From positions 12,698,258 to 12,762,257 of the forward strand of contig OY821747.1 in the NCBI GenBank assembly GCA_963682055.1: a DNA stretch of 64,000 bases, in the 5' to 3' direction. Origin of the DNA: Primula veris (taxonomy: Eukaryota > Streptophyta > Magnoliopsida > Ericales > Primulaceae). The notes under the pieces are model-generated. The model worked only from the letters and a program-made list of their open reading frames with translations, ran no database searches and was not told the origin of the DNA. Positions 22,900 through 34,054 of the stretch are shown piece by piece. The translations under genes and the position numbers were made by a program. Each line of letters opens with the position of its first letter. Within the stretch, counting starts at the first letter, position 1.

Positions 22900-25198
22900 T
22901 TCATGTCTTTCCAACCCCGATAGATGGCGAACATACTCAAGTTGACCAGAGAAATTTCACGAAGAGGAATCATTTTCCAACAGGCTTAATAGGGGTCTAA
23001 CATTCTCTTGCTGTGGTGGTACAATTACTGTGGAGTTTTGAACACTATCATTAGATGCAGCAGTGTCTGTCGCCAGCTTTGGACAACCACCCGGTCCATC
23101 AGTTTTATTTGGTGCAGAAATAGCAGTCGGTTTTCCACCGGTCTAAAGCTTCTTTTCCTCCGGAACTTGGCCGTAAAGAATAAGATGATGAAGATGATTC
23201 CCTATTCACCATGCTAGTACCACCATTATCTTTGTCATAAGAAGTTGGATCTGGTAAACTTGAGGTATCCAAGAGGTTGAGGGAACTGTTTGATTGAGTT
23301 TTATCAGCAAGGAGCAAGGTTCGAGAATCTGGTGAATACGACAATGAAGCTTCTTGTGATGATGCTTCTCCCAGTAGAGCAAAAGATGGACTATTAAGAT
23401 CCAACTGGCCAGATTATGCTTCTTGTATATGATCTCTCAAATTTGAATATTTGCAAAATAGCTAGATGAACCATTTCCCCGTTAGAGGAAAATTAGAATC
23501 ATTACTTCAAGTTAGAGCTAGAGAAAGCACATAACAAGACACTACAAAGTTGGTTGCGCAACTGGTTTTCACCGAATGAGTTATTGCTTCTAAACTCATA
23601 CTCCATATAGTTACGTAACAGAGAGGAAAAAATCATTTTATTACCAATACCAGTTTATGAGACATGCGGTCACAAAAAGACCACGCCTACGTCTAAGTCA
23701 AAACCGCGTAATGTTGAATTTAAGCACCGTCGCTTTGCAATCTTCTGAGCATGCTTTGTATGAAATTATAGGCTATTTGTCTACACAAGGCTGAACTGGA
23801 CCAGTGTTTTAAATAGCGTTATCGCTACTGTAGCGTTTTTTCGAGAGAAACGCTAAAAGCGCAAATAGCGTTGCTATATAGCACTTTGCGGTGTATTTTT
23901 TTTTACTAAATACATATAAATATAGTATTAAATTCAAAACATCTAATAAAAATTAACTAAATATATATAAAAAATTGTAACTAATAATCACAAAATGATT
24001 ATACTTGAGATGCCAGAGTATTTACAAGAGTTTTGGGGTTTGATTCTCTTTAACCTCCAATAATTTCATTAAAATTTTGACAAAAAAATAATAATTTTTT
24101 TTTTTTTGACTGCACCCGCTATAGCGTAAATAGTGTCCGCTATAGCGTAAATAGCATTCTTATAGCGCGAATTTAGCGTTTTTCCATCTAAATAGCGTTT
24201 TAGCGTTACGTTTTTCTTTCAAAAACCACTATATCGCACAACGTTGCGTAACGTTGCGAGTTTTTTAAAACAGTGAACTGGACAGCTCTAGAGGCAGTTT
24301 TAAAGAGAATGAAAAAAAAAAGGTATAACCTCTCCAACTGCAATTGCCTGGCTGATTCTTCTTCCCATTTTGCATGCATTTAACACTTGGGTCGCCCAGT
24401 AGTCTTGGGGCACCTTCCTTTCATTCGCCACTACTCTATTTTACCTAGTGGTTTTGGGGTTTCTTTGATTAAAAGATATCTTTTCGTTGTAAACCTAAAT
24501 ACTATTTTTAGTTTGGTTAATGTAATTTCACATTTTCTTAGATTTTTAAGTTACCGGGTCACATTACTTTGGAATCAGAGCTATAGCTCTTTCATTGCCA
24601 TCCTAACCTTCCAATTGACAAAACATTTGAGTCGTTAAAATGATGAACAATGGCAACAGAAAGCAAAGTTCTAAAAGCAACAAAACCATTATATAGTTAT
24701 AGGCTTATTGAAATTCTAGGCATGATCGGTAGGCTGTTATGACTGTATGTCAGTAAAACTGCATGTTCAACAAGTTCCCACATCTTAAAAAGATTGATTA
24801 AACATTTAACCTTTATGAAGTATACCTGAACTTTGCATAGTCTGCCTCTAGAAAGCCAACAATAATAGGTCTCCCACGGCCAAAAGAACTCATATTAGTG
24901 AACACTATTGGCTTAAAAAGAGCTTACTCTGGACTGACAAAGTTGCTGCAAGAAATAAGCTGCTGCTTAACAATTTCTCTGGGAAGATCTGGAACTGCAA
25001 AACTCATCACCACAGGGATTTGTGATCATCAAAAAGTCAATTTCAATAGCTAGTTTGTCGAACAGAAAAGGGTATTAAGATTCAGAGAGGAAAGAAACCA
25101 AGAGATTGATAAGGAAGGAACAAGACAAGAAACTATGTAAGCAGCAATAAATCACAACTGAAACCCAAAATAGAAAAAGAAAACTGCAAGCTGCTAAT
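22900..25198 (-). pseudogene. MAP3K-epsilon fragment, part 1 (duplicate of 59622-61800)
   Basis: Collinear with 59622 to about 61800, including introns. The minus strand at 23105-23404 reads SLSYSPDSRTLLLADK, SYDKDNGGTSM and KEALDRWKTD, as in the intact gene. Decay is clear: about 33 bp is lost near 23132; about 170 bp covering RIAAKNGILLRLINTLYSL is lost near 23410; and the EMVHLAIDG exon is damaged. The exons after 59622 in the intact gene, towards its C-terminus, are absent. A 474-bp MITE (23802-24275) and, at 25204, the large Ty3/gypsy element interrupt it. Non-functional. Confidence 0.9.
23802..24275. mobile_element. hAT-like MITE, 474 bp, with paralogous empty site
   Basis: It begins CAGTGTTTTAAATAGCG and ends TTTTTTAAAACAGTG. 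An exact 8-bp duplication, AACTGGAC, flanks it (23794-23801 and 24276-24283). The intact duplicate has a single AACTGGAC at 60765-60772, which proves the boundaries. The interior repeats 'tagcg' words. No protein. Confidence 0.95.
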
Positions 25199-25203
25199 CA
25201 AAC

Positions 25204-25771
25204 TGATAAAGCCATAACTTTGGTCGGTCGCGTTAGGCTTTTCAACAATGATATAATGGTAAATCAACCGTGAATAAATGATACTTCCTGATCTTTATTA
25301 TTGCTCGGATTATTGTCCTTGTTCGGACTATTACATTTGCTCGGATTAGTATTTCGGTTTTACAATTATGCTCGATATGACTATTTAATCTCTCGTCTTG
25401 ATCTTTCTCCCCTTTTATTCGGTGCTCGGCTGTCTTTTCTCGGTTTATTTCTCGAAGTGATATTTTTTGGTTAGTTTCTCTCTTTTCTTAACTTCTCTCT
25501 ATATTTTTTGGATAGATTTTCTGGTCCTTTTCTAGGAGTGGTAGTTGGCTATTTATAGGCAACTGCGCCTTCTAGAATATTGACAAATGTCTTCATCCCA
25601 GGGATTTTTCAGACATGGGTCCCCATTTGATTGGGCTTGGGCTTTTGGTAGTAACACCTCAATTCCTATAAAAAGTATGAGATGACCCATTTAAGCGTTG
25701 GATACCCATTTATAAAGTGGGTTGATTATTACCCGAATAAAATATTCGGGTCTAATTTTTATGTTCTATCA
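25204..25771 (-). repeat. 3' LTR of the Tat element
   Basis: 568 bp, aligning end to end with 42010-42577. Single-base differences are visible at about seven sites (for example aaaTgata/aaaGgata and attatGctc/attatCctc). Just inside it on the minus strand, 25772-25784 reads GTCAGGGAGCACT, the candidate polypurine tract. Confidence 0.95.
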
Positions 25772-25953
25772 AGTGCTCCCTGACTTCCTCGGCGTGGTTT
25801 CCATGTCGGGGGAGTCATGTTTGGTTTGTCGATAACGTTACTTCGGTCTTGTCCTTCCCAATGCTTCATCGAGAAACGCAATAGACTTATGACGGTTCCC
25901 AGGGGGGCACATTTAATGTTTCCTATCTAATATCTTTCTTCGAGGAAAAATCC

Positions 25954-25960
25954 TATAAAG
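25954..25960 (+). promoter_or_regulatory. TATA box before antisense ORF A
   Basis: TATAAAG, 54 bp before the ATG at 26014. Similar boxes precede the next four small ORFs at 26581, 27521, 28847 and 29573. Confidence 0.55.
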
Positions 25961-26013
25961 GGGTGTGCTCTCTCCATACTTAGGCATTTTACTACTAATT
26001 TGCTCGTGACATA

Positions 26014-26334
26014 ATGGCTTCTTCAGGTTCTACTGGTGAGAGCTCCTTTAATTATATTTCATATTTAGAAACGGAAATCAAGAAATCTCGTACCGCGAAT
26101 AAGAAACTCGTGGCTAAGGTTTCAGACTACAAGAAAAGGTTGTCTGACATGGATTCTGATCATCATGCGACGATGGCCGATCGGGATTGGGCCTACGAGC
26201 ATATAAAGAAGCTCGAGGCTAATCTGGCTAAGCAGAAAGCAGCAAAAAGGGCCTATAAGCTTGCCTTCAAGGAGTTGCATGCTCGGTCTAAACCGAGTTC
26301 GGATGACGATGAAGAAGTCTCTTCCTCGAAATAA
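26014..26334 (+). CDS. Antisense ORF A: small coiled-coil protein (106 aa)
   Basis: A complete frame from MASSGSTGESS to a serine/aspartate-rich tail (SSDDDEEVSSSK). The middle is helical and charged with heptad-like spacing. The segment KRAYKLAFKELHARSKP is shared with ORF B (KRAYKLAFKEVYARSK), so the two are paralogues. A TATA box lies upstream and AATAAA follows near 26413, so it looks like an independent one-exon transcription unit opposite to gag-pol. No function is recognised. It lies in the additional-ORF zone of a Tat element. Confidence 0.7.
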   Translation: MASSGSTGESSFNYISYLETEIKKSRTANKKLVAKVSDYKKRLSDMDSDHHATMADRDWAYEHIKKLEANLAKQKAAKRAYKLAFKELHARSKPSSDDDEEVSSSK

Positions 26335-26637
26335 TTAGTCTTTTGTAATTTCTGTCGTAATTTCTCTTGAATGGTGAGTCTTCTCCTCAGTTGTAATCGA
26401 AGTTTTTGAAATTAATAAAATATTTCCCTTTCCTTGTTCTTGTCTGTTTATCTTCTTGATGTCTTTTTGGATGACTTTAATTGGATTTGGAACTGTGGTT
26501 AATTCGCCGTAAATGCTCTTGGGAAGTTCAAGAGGTTGTATTTATTCGAGATGACCTTTGATCTACTCCTTGTTTCTTCTTATAAAAGGGGAATGTCCCA
26601 GTATTTTTTATGCAGTTCATTCTTTATTAACGAACAA

Positions 26638-26976
26638 ATGGCTTCTTCTCTTGAAAACTATGGTGACAACCTTCCTGAATACGTTGCCCGTCTGGAAGAG
26701 GAAGTTCAGAAGGTGCATTATCTCGAGAAGAGGGTTGCCCGACTGTCGGTGGAAGCTCGTCGGGCCGCCGAACTAGACGAGCGATTGGATGCCCTAGAGA
26801 AGGAGCACCAGAGGTCTTTGCTCGACAGTATTCGTGCTCGTGCCCGGATCAAAGAGCTCGAGGCCTCCAGAGATAGGCAGCTTGCTTCCAAGAGGGCTTA
26901 CAAATTGGCCTTTAAGGAAGTGTATGCTCGGTCGAAAAGGAAGCCGAATGACGAAGCGGGCCCTTCTATGAAATGA
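26638..26976 (+). CDS. Antisense ORF B: small coiled-coil protein (112 aa), paralogue of ORF A
   Basis: I chose the ATG at 26638 (MASSLENYGDN) over an upstream in-frame one because TATAAAAGGG at 26581-26590 lies 57 bp before it and the protein start then matches ORF A (MASS). The body (EYVARLEEEVQK, LEKRVARLSVEARR, RLDALEKEHQR) is a strong coiled coil. The C-terminus shares KRAYKLAFKE with ORF A. AATAAA follows near 27039. Function unknown. Confidence 0.7.
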   Translation: MASSLENYGDNLPEYVARLEEEVQKVHYLEKRVARLSVEARRAAELDERLDALEKEHQRSLLDSIRARARIKELEASRDRQLASKRAYKLAFKEVYARSKRKPNDEAGPSMK

Positions 26977-27612
26977 TTTTATTGTTTTCATTGTATTTCC
27001 TCTTTGTGCTTCTTCTGTAACAAAGTATCAACCAATCAATAAAGATTTCTTTTTCTTGTTTATATCTGAATTACTTTCCCAATGCAATTTATTTTGACTG
27101 CGCACGCTTGTGGCCTCATTAATGCTTTTCTTGGGCCTTGCGTTTGATCTTATCCATTGGACCTTCTTACTCTTTATATCTAGGGACCAATAGGATTTCT
27201 TGAGCCTTGTGCATAAAAAATCTTATTCACCAGAGTTTTCTTGAGCTTTGTGCAAAAGATCTGGGATATTTATTTGAAACTAATGCCTTTCCCCAAAAAT
27301 GACGCGTGTTTCAATGCCATTATTACTTGCCCTCTTTAAATATTGGTAAGAATCCAAGCATTTTGTGAACAAGAGTGGCTTTTAATTACTCACGCTTTTT
27401 TAGAACCTTTGGGGAATCCAAACGTTCTTTCTTGAACAGACATCTTTTAATTGCCATCGCTTCTTAGTACCCATTGGCGAACGGTTGCGACTCTCAATAC
27501 CAGCCCTCATCTAATTGATCTATAAATACCTGCTTAGAGCATGGTTACATCCACAATTCTCATCATATTATTTTCCCCCATATATAGACCCTCATCTTAT
27601 AATTTCCCTAAG

Positions 27613-27906
27613 ATGTCTGGTCCTTTCACCCAATCAGCATTAGCTTTGCAAGTGGAGGCCTTTGAAGCCTCCTATAACCATGTACAAAGGCTGTTGAGGG
27701 ATGCCGAGGAGGAATTGAAGGTGATGCGTTATCACCATACCGAGATGGTTCGGGAATTAACTTGGCTAAGATCCGAACTGGCTTACTGCCGACGTGCTCG
27801 TCAGGCTCTAGTCGAAGAGAATGAGATGCTAAGGGGGAACCCGACACTGAGGGACAGGGATGTCTCTGCCGGGCCCTCTCATCGATACCGATCGACTTCC
27901 CCCTAA
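27613..27906 (+). CDS. Antisense ORF C: small coiled-coil protein (97 aa)
   Basis: Starts MSGPFTQSALAL at the ATG 92 bp after TATAAATA (27521-27528). The body (LLRDAEEELKVMRYHHTEM, LVEENEMLRG) is helical, and the tail is basic/Ser-Pro (SHRYRSTSP). The start MSGP is shared with ORF D. Function unknown. Confidence 0.62.
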   Translation: MSGPFTQSALALQVEAFEASYNHVQRLLRDAEEELKVMRYHHTEMVRELTWLRSELAYCRRARQALVEENEMLRGNPTLRDRDVSAGPSHRYRSTSP

Positions 27907-28440
27907 CCTTCCCCCTTCTTTTTTTCCTTTTTCTCTGCTTTTCCCCATCTTTTCCCATCTCTTTCTTTTTCTTCTTGTTATTTCTCAGTTTCCATCATTT
28001 CTTCCTCTTCCTCTCTTGTGTTTTTTTTTATACTCTGTTTTCTTGTACTTTTTATTCTTTTCTTTTCCCCTTTCTTTTTTGTTTCATTGACTTCCTTTTT
28101 AGTTGTCTGTCTCCTTCATTTCTTTATCTTCTTCTCATCTGTTTTTCTTCTGTGCCTCCTCTTTCTTTTTCTTCATCTTCTCTCCCATCACTCTTTTTCT
28201 TTTTTCTCTTTTTTTTTTTTGCACCACTACGATGTAACAATCAGCCCTGTGATCCAAAGGGTTTTGTGTTACATTTAGGGTTGGTCATTTTTCTTTTTGA
28301 CTCTTCTTTCTTATCACTTCTTCTTTTCTTGCACTCTTCTTCTTTTCCTCTTCTTGCTTTTCCTTTCTCTTTCTTCTTACTTTTTCTTTTTGGCGTCTCC
28401 TGCTCACTTGGTCAGCTGATATAGTTGATCCTTTGCCTGA
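27907..28440 (+). repeat. Pyrimidine-rich tract
   Basis: More than 450 bp of TTTCTT/CTTC-rich sequence, probably the 3' UTR or spacer after ORF C. Its long frames are low-complexity Phe/Leu/Ser by-products. Confidence 0.75.
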
Positions 28441-28949
28441 TCTTCTGTACTAGCTCTTCTCGGATGTAATAGATTTTTTCGGATGTAATAGGTTTTTATC
28501 TCGGATGTAATAGACCTTGATGTAACAGACCTCGATGTAATATTGTCTTTTGATGTAATGAACAATGATGTATTCCATCTTCATTAATGAAAAGTATTTT
28601 TGCCCTTTTATTTTCGCATTTCTTTTTATATTGTACCTGTGGTTTGTTGTTTGTCTGGAATCTAGATCTTTGAATATCTCGTCTTTATTTCTTCTGCACT
28701 GTAGTCTCAGATGTCAGTAGATGTCCCCATCACTGTCAAACATATGTGCATGCTTCCTAGTGGGTCAGGAAATGTGCATGCCCCCAAGCATGTCAGGAAA
28801 TATGCAATTTCCCAAGCAAGGTCATAAAATATCATACTCTCCGTTCTATAAGTACTTCTATTTTCTTTGGTAGTTTATCATCTCTTTTTTCTTTTTGCTT
28901 CTCTCTTCCTCAGCCCTTTATTTTCTTCCGTACTAAACAATTTCCCAGA
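28441..28949 (+). other. Spacer with GATGTAATA repeats and a TATA box before ORF D
   Basis: Several short copies of TCGGATGTAATAGA lie at 28460-28560. A direct repeat around GCATGC and GTCAGGAAAT lies at 28750-28810. TATAAGTA is at 28847-28854. Confidence 0.6.
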
Positions 28950-29429
28950 ATGTCTGGACCTGTGGTGAGATATCATGCTCAGATGAAGGGCTTGGACACT
29001 GAGGTATCTCGGGTCCGCCGTCGGATGGCAAGGCTTGAGAAAGAGTATGGCGTTTTGGCCCTGAGCTTGTTCGGCTCTTATCCCGAAGAGACGGTGAAGT
29101 GGACCGAGATCTTGGCACTGAGTCGCCAGCTCGATCACTTGTTGCTACAGAGAAACCATCTGGCCAACTCCTGGTATGATGCCGAGGAAATTTGGGACCA
29201 TTCTCAAGATGAGTTTGACAACTCTCCTCAAGGCCTAGCTAGCATAATGGTAAAGAATGCTCGGCTCGTGGAGCGCGTCAGGGTTCTTACTACGGAAAAC
29301 AACAGGCTCTCCTCGGAGAATGACGATTTGGTCGCCATGAACGATTCCTACCAAGCTCGATTGAATTGTTCTGCTCGTTTTGCTTTCTCTCGGTCTGGCA
29401 GTTCGGTTTTTCCACCCATTGATCCTTAG
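28950..29429 (+). CDS. Antisense ORF D: coiled-coil protein (159 aa)
   Basis: Opens MSGPVVRYHAQMKGLDTE and is followed by long charged helices (RRRMARLEKEYG, LSRQLDHLLLQRNHL, LVERVRVLTTENNRLSSEND). A TATAAGTA lies 103 bp upstream. There is no membrane or signal segment and no recognised domain. It is in the same layout as ORFs A-C. Confidence 0.65.
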   Translation: MSGPVVRYHAQMKGLDTEVSRVRRRMARLEKEYGVLALSLFGSYPEETVKWTEILALSRQLDHLLLQRNHLANSWYDAEEIWDHSQDEFDNSPQGLASIMVKNARLVERVRVLTTENNRLSSENDDLVAMNDSYQARLNCSARFAFSRSGSSVFPPIDP

Positions 29430-29649
29430 ATTGGGCTGGTTTTCTTATGTATTTCCCCTTTTGCCATTTGAGTTTTATCTTCTGTATTTGATGAATCAGT
29501 TGTATCTTTTCGTATCTCGTTCCTGTCTTGTGAACCATTGTAACGCTTCGTACTTTGTGCCTTTTGATTCTCTATAAATGCTCCCTATTGCCTGTATCTT
29601 ATTATCAATTTCTACCTCTCTCTTGTTTCATAATTTGCTTTTGCGTGAG

Positions 29650-30012
29650 ATGGCTCCCATCACTAGGTCTGCCTCCAAAAAGAAAGCCCTTATGGAATAG
29701 GAGCCTACCTTTTTGCTACCTCGTCCCCCTGGCTTTGGGGAGGAGGATTTGACTCCTCTTCAACTAAAAGAAATTGAGATGTCATGGCTGAAACATGATC
29801 TCATGTGTGCTCGGACTGAAGCGAGGAGGTTTAAACAATATTGGGACGAGGAGGGCACTGCTCGTTTCAAGGCCGAGCAAAAATGCGAGTCTCAGTCTTA
29901 CGCCTTGAAACAGGCTGAGATGGCGATTTCTCGTTTGGTTAGGGAGAAGGAGCGTCTGGAGGAACTTTTGGCGAAGAGGGATCTTGCTATGGGGGATAGT
30001 TCGAAAAAGTAG
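29650..30012 (+). pseudogene. Antisense ORF E: coiled-coil protein with early TAG
   Basis: The ATG at 29650 lies 77 bp after TATAAATG (29573-29580) and opens MAPITRSASKKKALME. TAG at 29698-29700 interrupts it after 16 codons. The same frame continues (PRPPGFGEEDLTPLQLKE, then SRLVREKERLEELLAKRD) to a stop at 30012. AATAAA follows near 30065. The helical charged body resembles the neighbouring ORFs. It may be a nonsense allele, or translation may start downstream. Confidence 0.6.
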
Positions 30013-30712
30013 GATGGGTGTATTTTCTTTTTCTGTTGTATTGTTTGTGTTTCCCCCTTTGTGGATGAATAAAACTTGTCTTGCACTTGATTCTGTCCTA
30101 TTTTATTTCCTGTTTGCTTCTCTTTTATGTTTCTGAGTATACACCGAACAATATGCCCGGTTATCCCCCCGGAGAGCGTTGTTAGACTTGATGCTCCCTG
30201 CCATCAAGCTAGAAACGGTCTTCGTCCACCTTGTTCGGTGTGCCCTTTTGGTAAGGATTGGTTGGGAGTCGAGGAACTTTAATCGGGGGATATTCTCGGT
30301 GTGATAGTAGTGGTAGCGTATGTGGGAAGCTTTTTGTGGTAGGGTCCACTGGCCGTTTATTTAGGTCTAATGATGTGAACTGCCTTGGGTAGTGGGATAC
30401 GCGCTGACGTGGCGAAATCTGGAGCGTTCATATGTTAAAAAGAGCAGCGGTTGTTGACTTTTGTATGGTTGGAAAAAAAGGTAAACCTCTGTTACACGAA
30501 AGGACGGTTATTATTTTATTCCTTTTGTGACTCCACTCCTTTCTATTGTGCCAAGTAATCCTGTTTATTTTTATCACAGAATTTGCTGAAGAAAATATCT
30601 CTCTCTCTAAAGCATATTCTTCCCGCCAAAAAGGAAAAGAGTTCGGCCGCTTGATCTAGGGTTTCGTGGTTTTGTTGGAAGACTTGCTGCTGTTCGCGCT
30701 TGCTTGCTCATA
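30013..30712 (+). other. Spacer and presumed promoter/5' UTR of the intron-containing antisense gene
   Basis: No open frame of note. It leads into the ATG at 30713 through a GC-richer 5' UTR-like stretch. Confidence 0.5.
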
Positions 30713-33156
30713 ATGATTACTGTAAGTGATTTTTCGTTCTCCCCCCTTCCCTCTTTTAGGAGTTGTATTTGATTTGTCGTTGTGGTCATAGGTGTGTCGT
30801 TGGTATATGGTTCAGGTTATCTATATATGTCTGATGATTCTTATGTATCTGGTTAATGTGTGTGTGTGTGTGGGGGGGGGGGGGGGGTGGTGGCGCTCGT
30901 TATATTGATGTGGTTCTTGTTTGTGTATTTGGTTAGTATATTGATGGACTTTTGATGATGTTTGGATAGGAAATTCTGAGCCAAAGTGTGGCCCAAATTG
31001 GCACATTCGTAGAAAAGGATTTTAAGGAGCTTGCCGGAATACCTGACAACATACATATCCGGCTTCCTATTTCTGATGAGGAGGTGCTGGGATTTGTGCC
31101 TGCCGGCGAGGTGGCTGTGCGCTCTTCGGCATTCTTCACTGGGGGTCTTCGACTGCCCTTTACAAACTGGGTGGCTTCGTTCTTTGAGGCCGTCCGGATT
31201 GCTCCGGCCCAACTGGCCCTAAATGGTTACCGTACTCTGAATGGTATCCAAAGGTTATCGGAGCTGTCCGGAATACCGATTGAACTGAAGGATGTCTTCG
31301 GAGTCTATAGTTTGAGCTTTGAGCGTCGCAGCTCGTATCTGAAAACCTTGCGTTCCTTTTGCCGGCTCGTTATCGGTTTGCCGGATACCAACAAAGAGCG
31401 CAATCTTGGTATTGTTATTGCGTCTGGTGAATGGGCTTGTCCGGGACACCAGATTCCTGGGCCGGCTACCAATGCTCCCACTATGCCAGACCTCGACGCT
31501 CCCAATGTAGAGGCTCTGTTAGCGCTTTGGAAATGGTGGGGGCCGGGACCGACGCCGGATCCGGCGAGTCGTAGTGCCCCGATGCTGCTCGGGTACCCGA
31601 TGGGGTCGGTGACCAAGGGGAATCCTGTGCCCGAGATCCCCAAAGAGCCCGAGGAAGAATTCTTGAAAGTGGTCCGGGCTCGAAGTACTGCTCGGCTTGG
31701 GAAAAAAGCCGTTCGTTCTAAGCGTCGTGCATCTGACCCTGTCGTTGAAACAACGAAGAGGGCTAGGGGAACCGATACATCGGTTACCGAGGAAGATGCT
31801 AACGTTGGCTCGGGCGAGGGGGTGTTTGCTGTTTCTCAAGGGGATACCGCCGAGGATGCCTCTGCGCCGGGCGAGGTATGTGTATATGTATTATAATTTT
31901 CTTGTCTTTTGGTTGTTTGTCATTTTGTTCGCTAGTGCTTTGCTTTATTAGTCATCTTGTTTCAGCTACTGACTTCTCCATTGGTTACCCTCGCTCTTGC
32001 CCGGTCTATGGGTATTATTGTGTTTCAGGGGTCGATCGACGATGTATTCGGACATATGAACCTCTTGACTAACATGGGAGAGGGTACGATGACTTTGCCT
32101 GTCATCTCGCCTATCCCCACCGAGGGTCCGATAGATTTGCCCGTTTGCTCGCCCCTCCGTACTGAGGAAGAGATCGAGCATAGGGCCCCTGAGATTGAGC
32201 AGTTGGAGGAGGACGTGGGGGTGGAAATGGAAGGCAGCGAAGAGAATGCCGGGGATGTTGTGACGGGTGTCGAGGATGAGGCTCTCGACGGATCCGAGAA
32301 GGTGTTGGTTGACGGGGTTGCAATGACCCGTTACATTGACCGATGTAGGGGTGAACTGCTGGAGCAACCGCGAACCTTGAAGATGGGGTATACGGCTCTG
32401 AAACCCCTTGTGTTCAAGGATGCAGAAAGACTATCTGCCCAACCTACAATGTCGGTTATAGAGCAGGCCCACGCGGATGCGCTGAGGGTACGTGGGGCTC
32501 GTATTTCACTATATAGGTCTGGTACTTGTATTTTATTTGGAATCTAATGTGTTGAAGTGCAGATTGCTGTGAGTACCGTGGCGCTACGGGATCAGCTGGG
32601 AGCTCTAGGGGCTGAGAAAGAGAAGCTGGTGGCCGAGAAGGAGAAATTGGTCGCCGAGAAGAAAACCCTGGGCGAGAATTATGACAAGCTGTCGGTGGAC
32701 TTTCTGCACCTGACCGAGGATGTCGAGAAATGGAAGGCGGAAAAAGAGAGCATGGTCGTTAAGTACGGCGAACTAGAGGAGGAGAACTTGCTCCTGGTAG
32801 AGGACGTGGAAGCCGAAAAGGCTAAGGTGTTTGCCCTGAAAACGGCACATGCGGAGGAGCGGACAAAGTTAGCGATGATGGCCAACTTCTCTGTATACTG
32901 CGCTCATGTGCGGGCGCTCAATTTCGCGAATGTTCCTTTGTCGGATAGGGCGTGGTCGGAGTTGGTGTACCCGTGTCCGCATGGTGCACCGCCGAAACCC
33001 TTGGACTGGGCGAATCTTCGTGAAGAAGAGCTTCCTCGGCTATCGGGACAGACAATTTCGACAGCGCTGCGTCCTCGCTCTATGTCGGCCCCGTCCACTC
33101 CTCGACCGGATGCTACTGTTGTTCCCCCACCAGTATCTCCTCAGGTGGAACCTTGA
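30713..33156 (+). CDS. Intron-containing antisense gene with a Transposase_28-like domain and coiled coil
   Basis: The best model has four exons: 30713-30721 (MIT, donor GTAAGT), 30970-31875, about 32039-32487 (or starting 31966, since both acceptors are good) and 32563-33156. All junctions are in phase. Near residues 40-110 the motif RSSAFFTGGLRLPFTNWV followed by APAQLALNGYRTLNG matches the remembered plant domain 'putative gypsy-type transposon' (Pfam Transposase_28, PF04195). An acidic linker follows. Exon 4 begins with a long coiled coil (KEKLVAEKEKLVAEKK) and a small globular end (WSELVYPCPHGAPPKP). Such proteins are typical extra ORFs of Tat elements and have no demonstrated transposase activity. 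The reading frame seems intact. A (TG)n(G)n tract lies in intron 1. Confidence 0.72.
30858..30888. repeat. (TG)n followed by a poly-G run
   Basis: Seven or eight TG units, then about 16 G, within intron 1 of the antisense gene. Confidence 0.9.
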
Positions 33157-33351
33157 CTATCTTTCTAGCAGTATGTTTTTTTTTTTTTTGGTCTCTTGTG
33201 TATCTAGAAACAGATTCTTTTGGGAAAGTGATAATATAGGTGCTGTGGTTTCTTTCTGTTGGGCTTTCTTGGGTTAATTTCTTTTGATGGTCGTCATATT
33301 TTGAAGGATGTGAAAACAAAATATTGTCAGGTACCAAATAACCCCCTTGCC

Positions 33352-33924
33352 ATGGTGGTCTGGACCTCGCCTGGTCGTAGTGTAGGTGACGTAATGGAAG
33401 ATTTGGAAAGATCTAACGCGTCTCCGACCGCGAAATTGACTTGTGCTTATCAGGAAATCGAGGGTCTGAATATTCATATTTCCAACTTGGCGATCCGGTT
33501 ACGTGATTTGGGAGAGAAATTTAGTAAAAAGACCGCCCATTATACGGCAAATAAGGGTAAAGCAAAGGAACTTCTCGGTGCCCTACGACGTTCTCGTGAT
33601 GATGCCCGAGGTCGTGTGACGAGCTTGAGCTTGGTCCTTGGGGCTGTTTTCGAGGACGCGGATCTGCTGCTATCCTTTGCCAAAGCGTATTGTGCCCGAG
33701 CTCGCGCCTTAGAGGTGCTGGAGCATATAAAAGGAATGAGTGGTGTGTCCCGGGCAGAGCGCATGGTGGATGCGAAGGCCGGGGTAACTGAAACCACTGT
33801 TGCCTTGAACCGAATCGAGGCGGTCATTCATGAGCGTTTGGGGACGCAAATTAATTCATTGCGAGATATTCATTTTGCCGATGTAGTAGAGACTTCGGCG
33901 TCTGTTGAGGGGTTGTCGGATTAA
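33352..33924 (+). CDS. Antisense ORF F: helical protein (about 190 aa)
   Basis: The start is taken at ATG 33352 (MVVWTSPGRSVGDVMED). An upstream in-frame extension, or splicing to exon 4 of the previous gene (a CAG/GT lies near 33142), is possible. The body is helical (LSNLAIRLRDLGEKFSKK-like, KAKELLGALRRSRDDA, ARALEVLEHIKGM). AATAAA overlaps the stop. No domain recognised. Confidence 0.55.
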   Translation: MVVWTSPGRSVGDVMEDLERSNASPTAKLTCAYQEIEGLNIHISNLAIRLRDLGEKFSKKTAHYTANKGKAKELLGALRRSRDDARGRVTSLSLVLGAVFEDADLLLSFAKAYCARARALEVLEHIKGMSGVSRAERMVDAKAGVTETTVALNRIEAVIHERLGTQINSLRDIHFADVVETSASVEGLSD

Positions 33925-34054
33925 TAAAATAGCTTGTTTTGTCGTTTTCTTTATAGCTTGTATAAAAAATTCTCTCTTTTTTTTTTTTTTTTTTTATATT
34001 CATCTCTTCTCGTTCTTCTCCCCCCCCTTTTTTTTTATATAGGCACATGCTACT

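Noticed and set aside
27860..28424. Long Phe/Leu/Ser frames resembling membrane proteins
   Set aside because: They arise from a pyrimidine-rich tract, overlap one another in all frames, and have no conserved start or domain.
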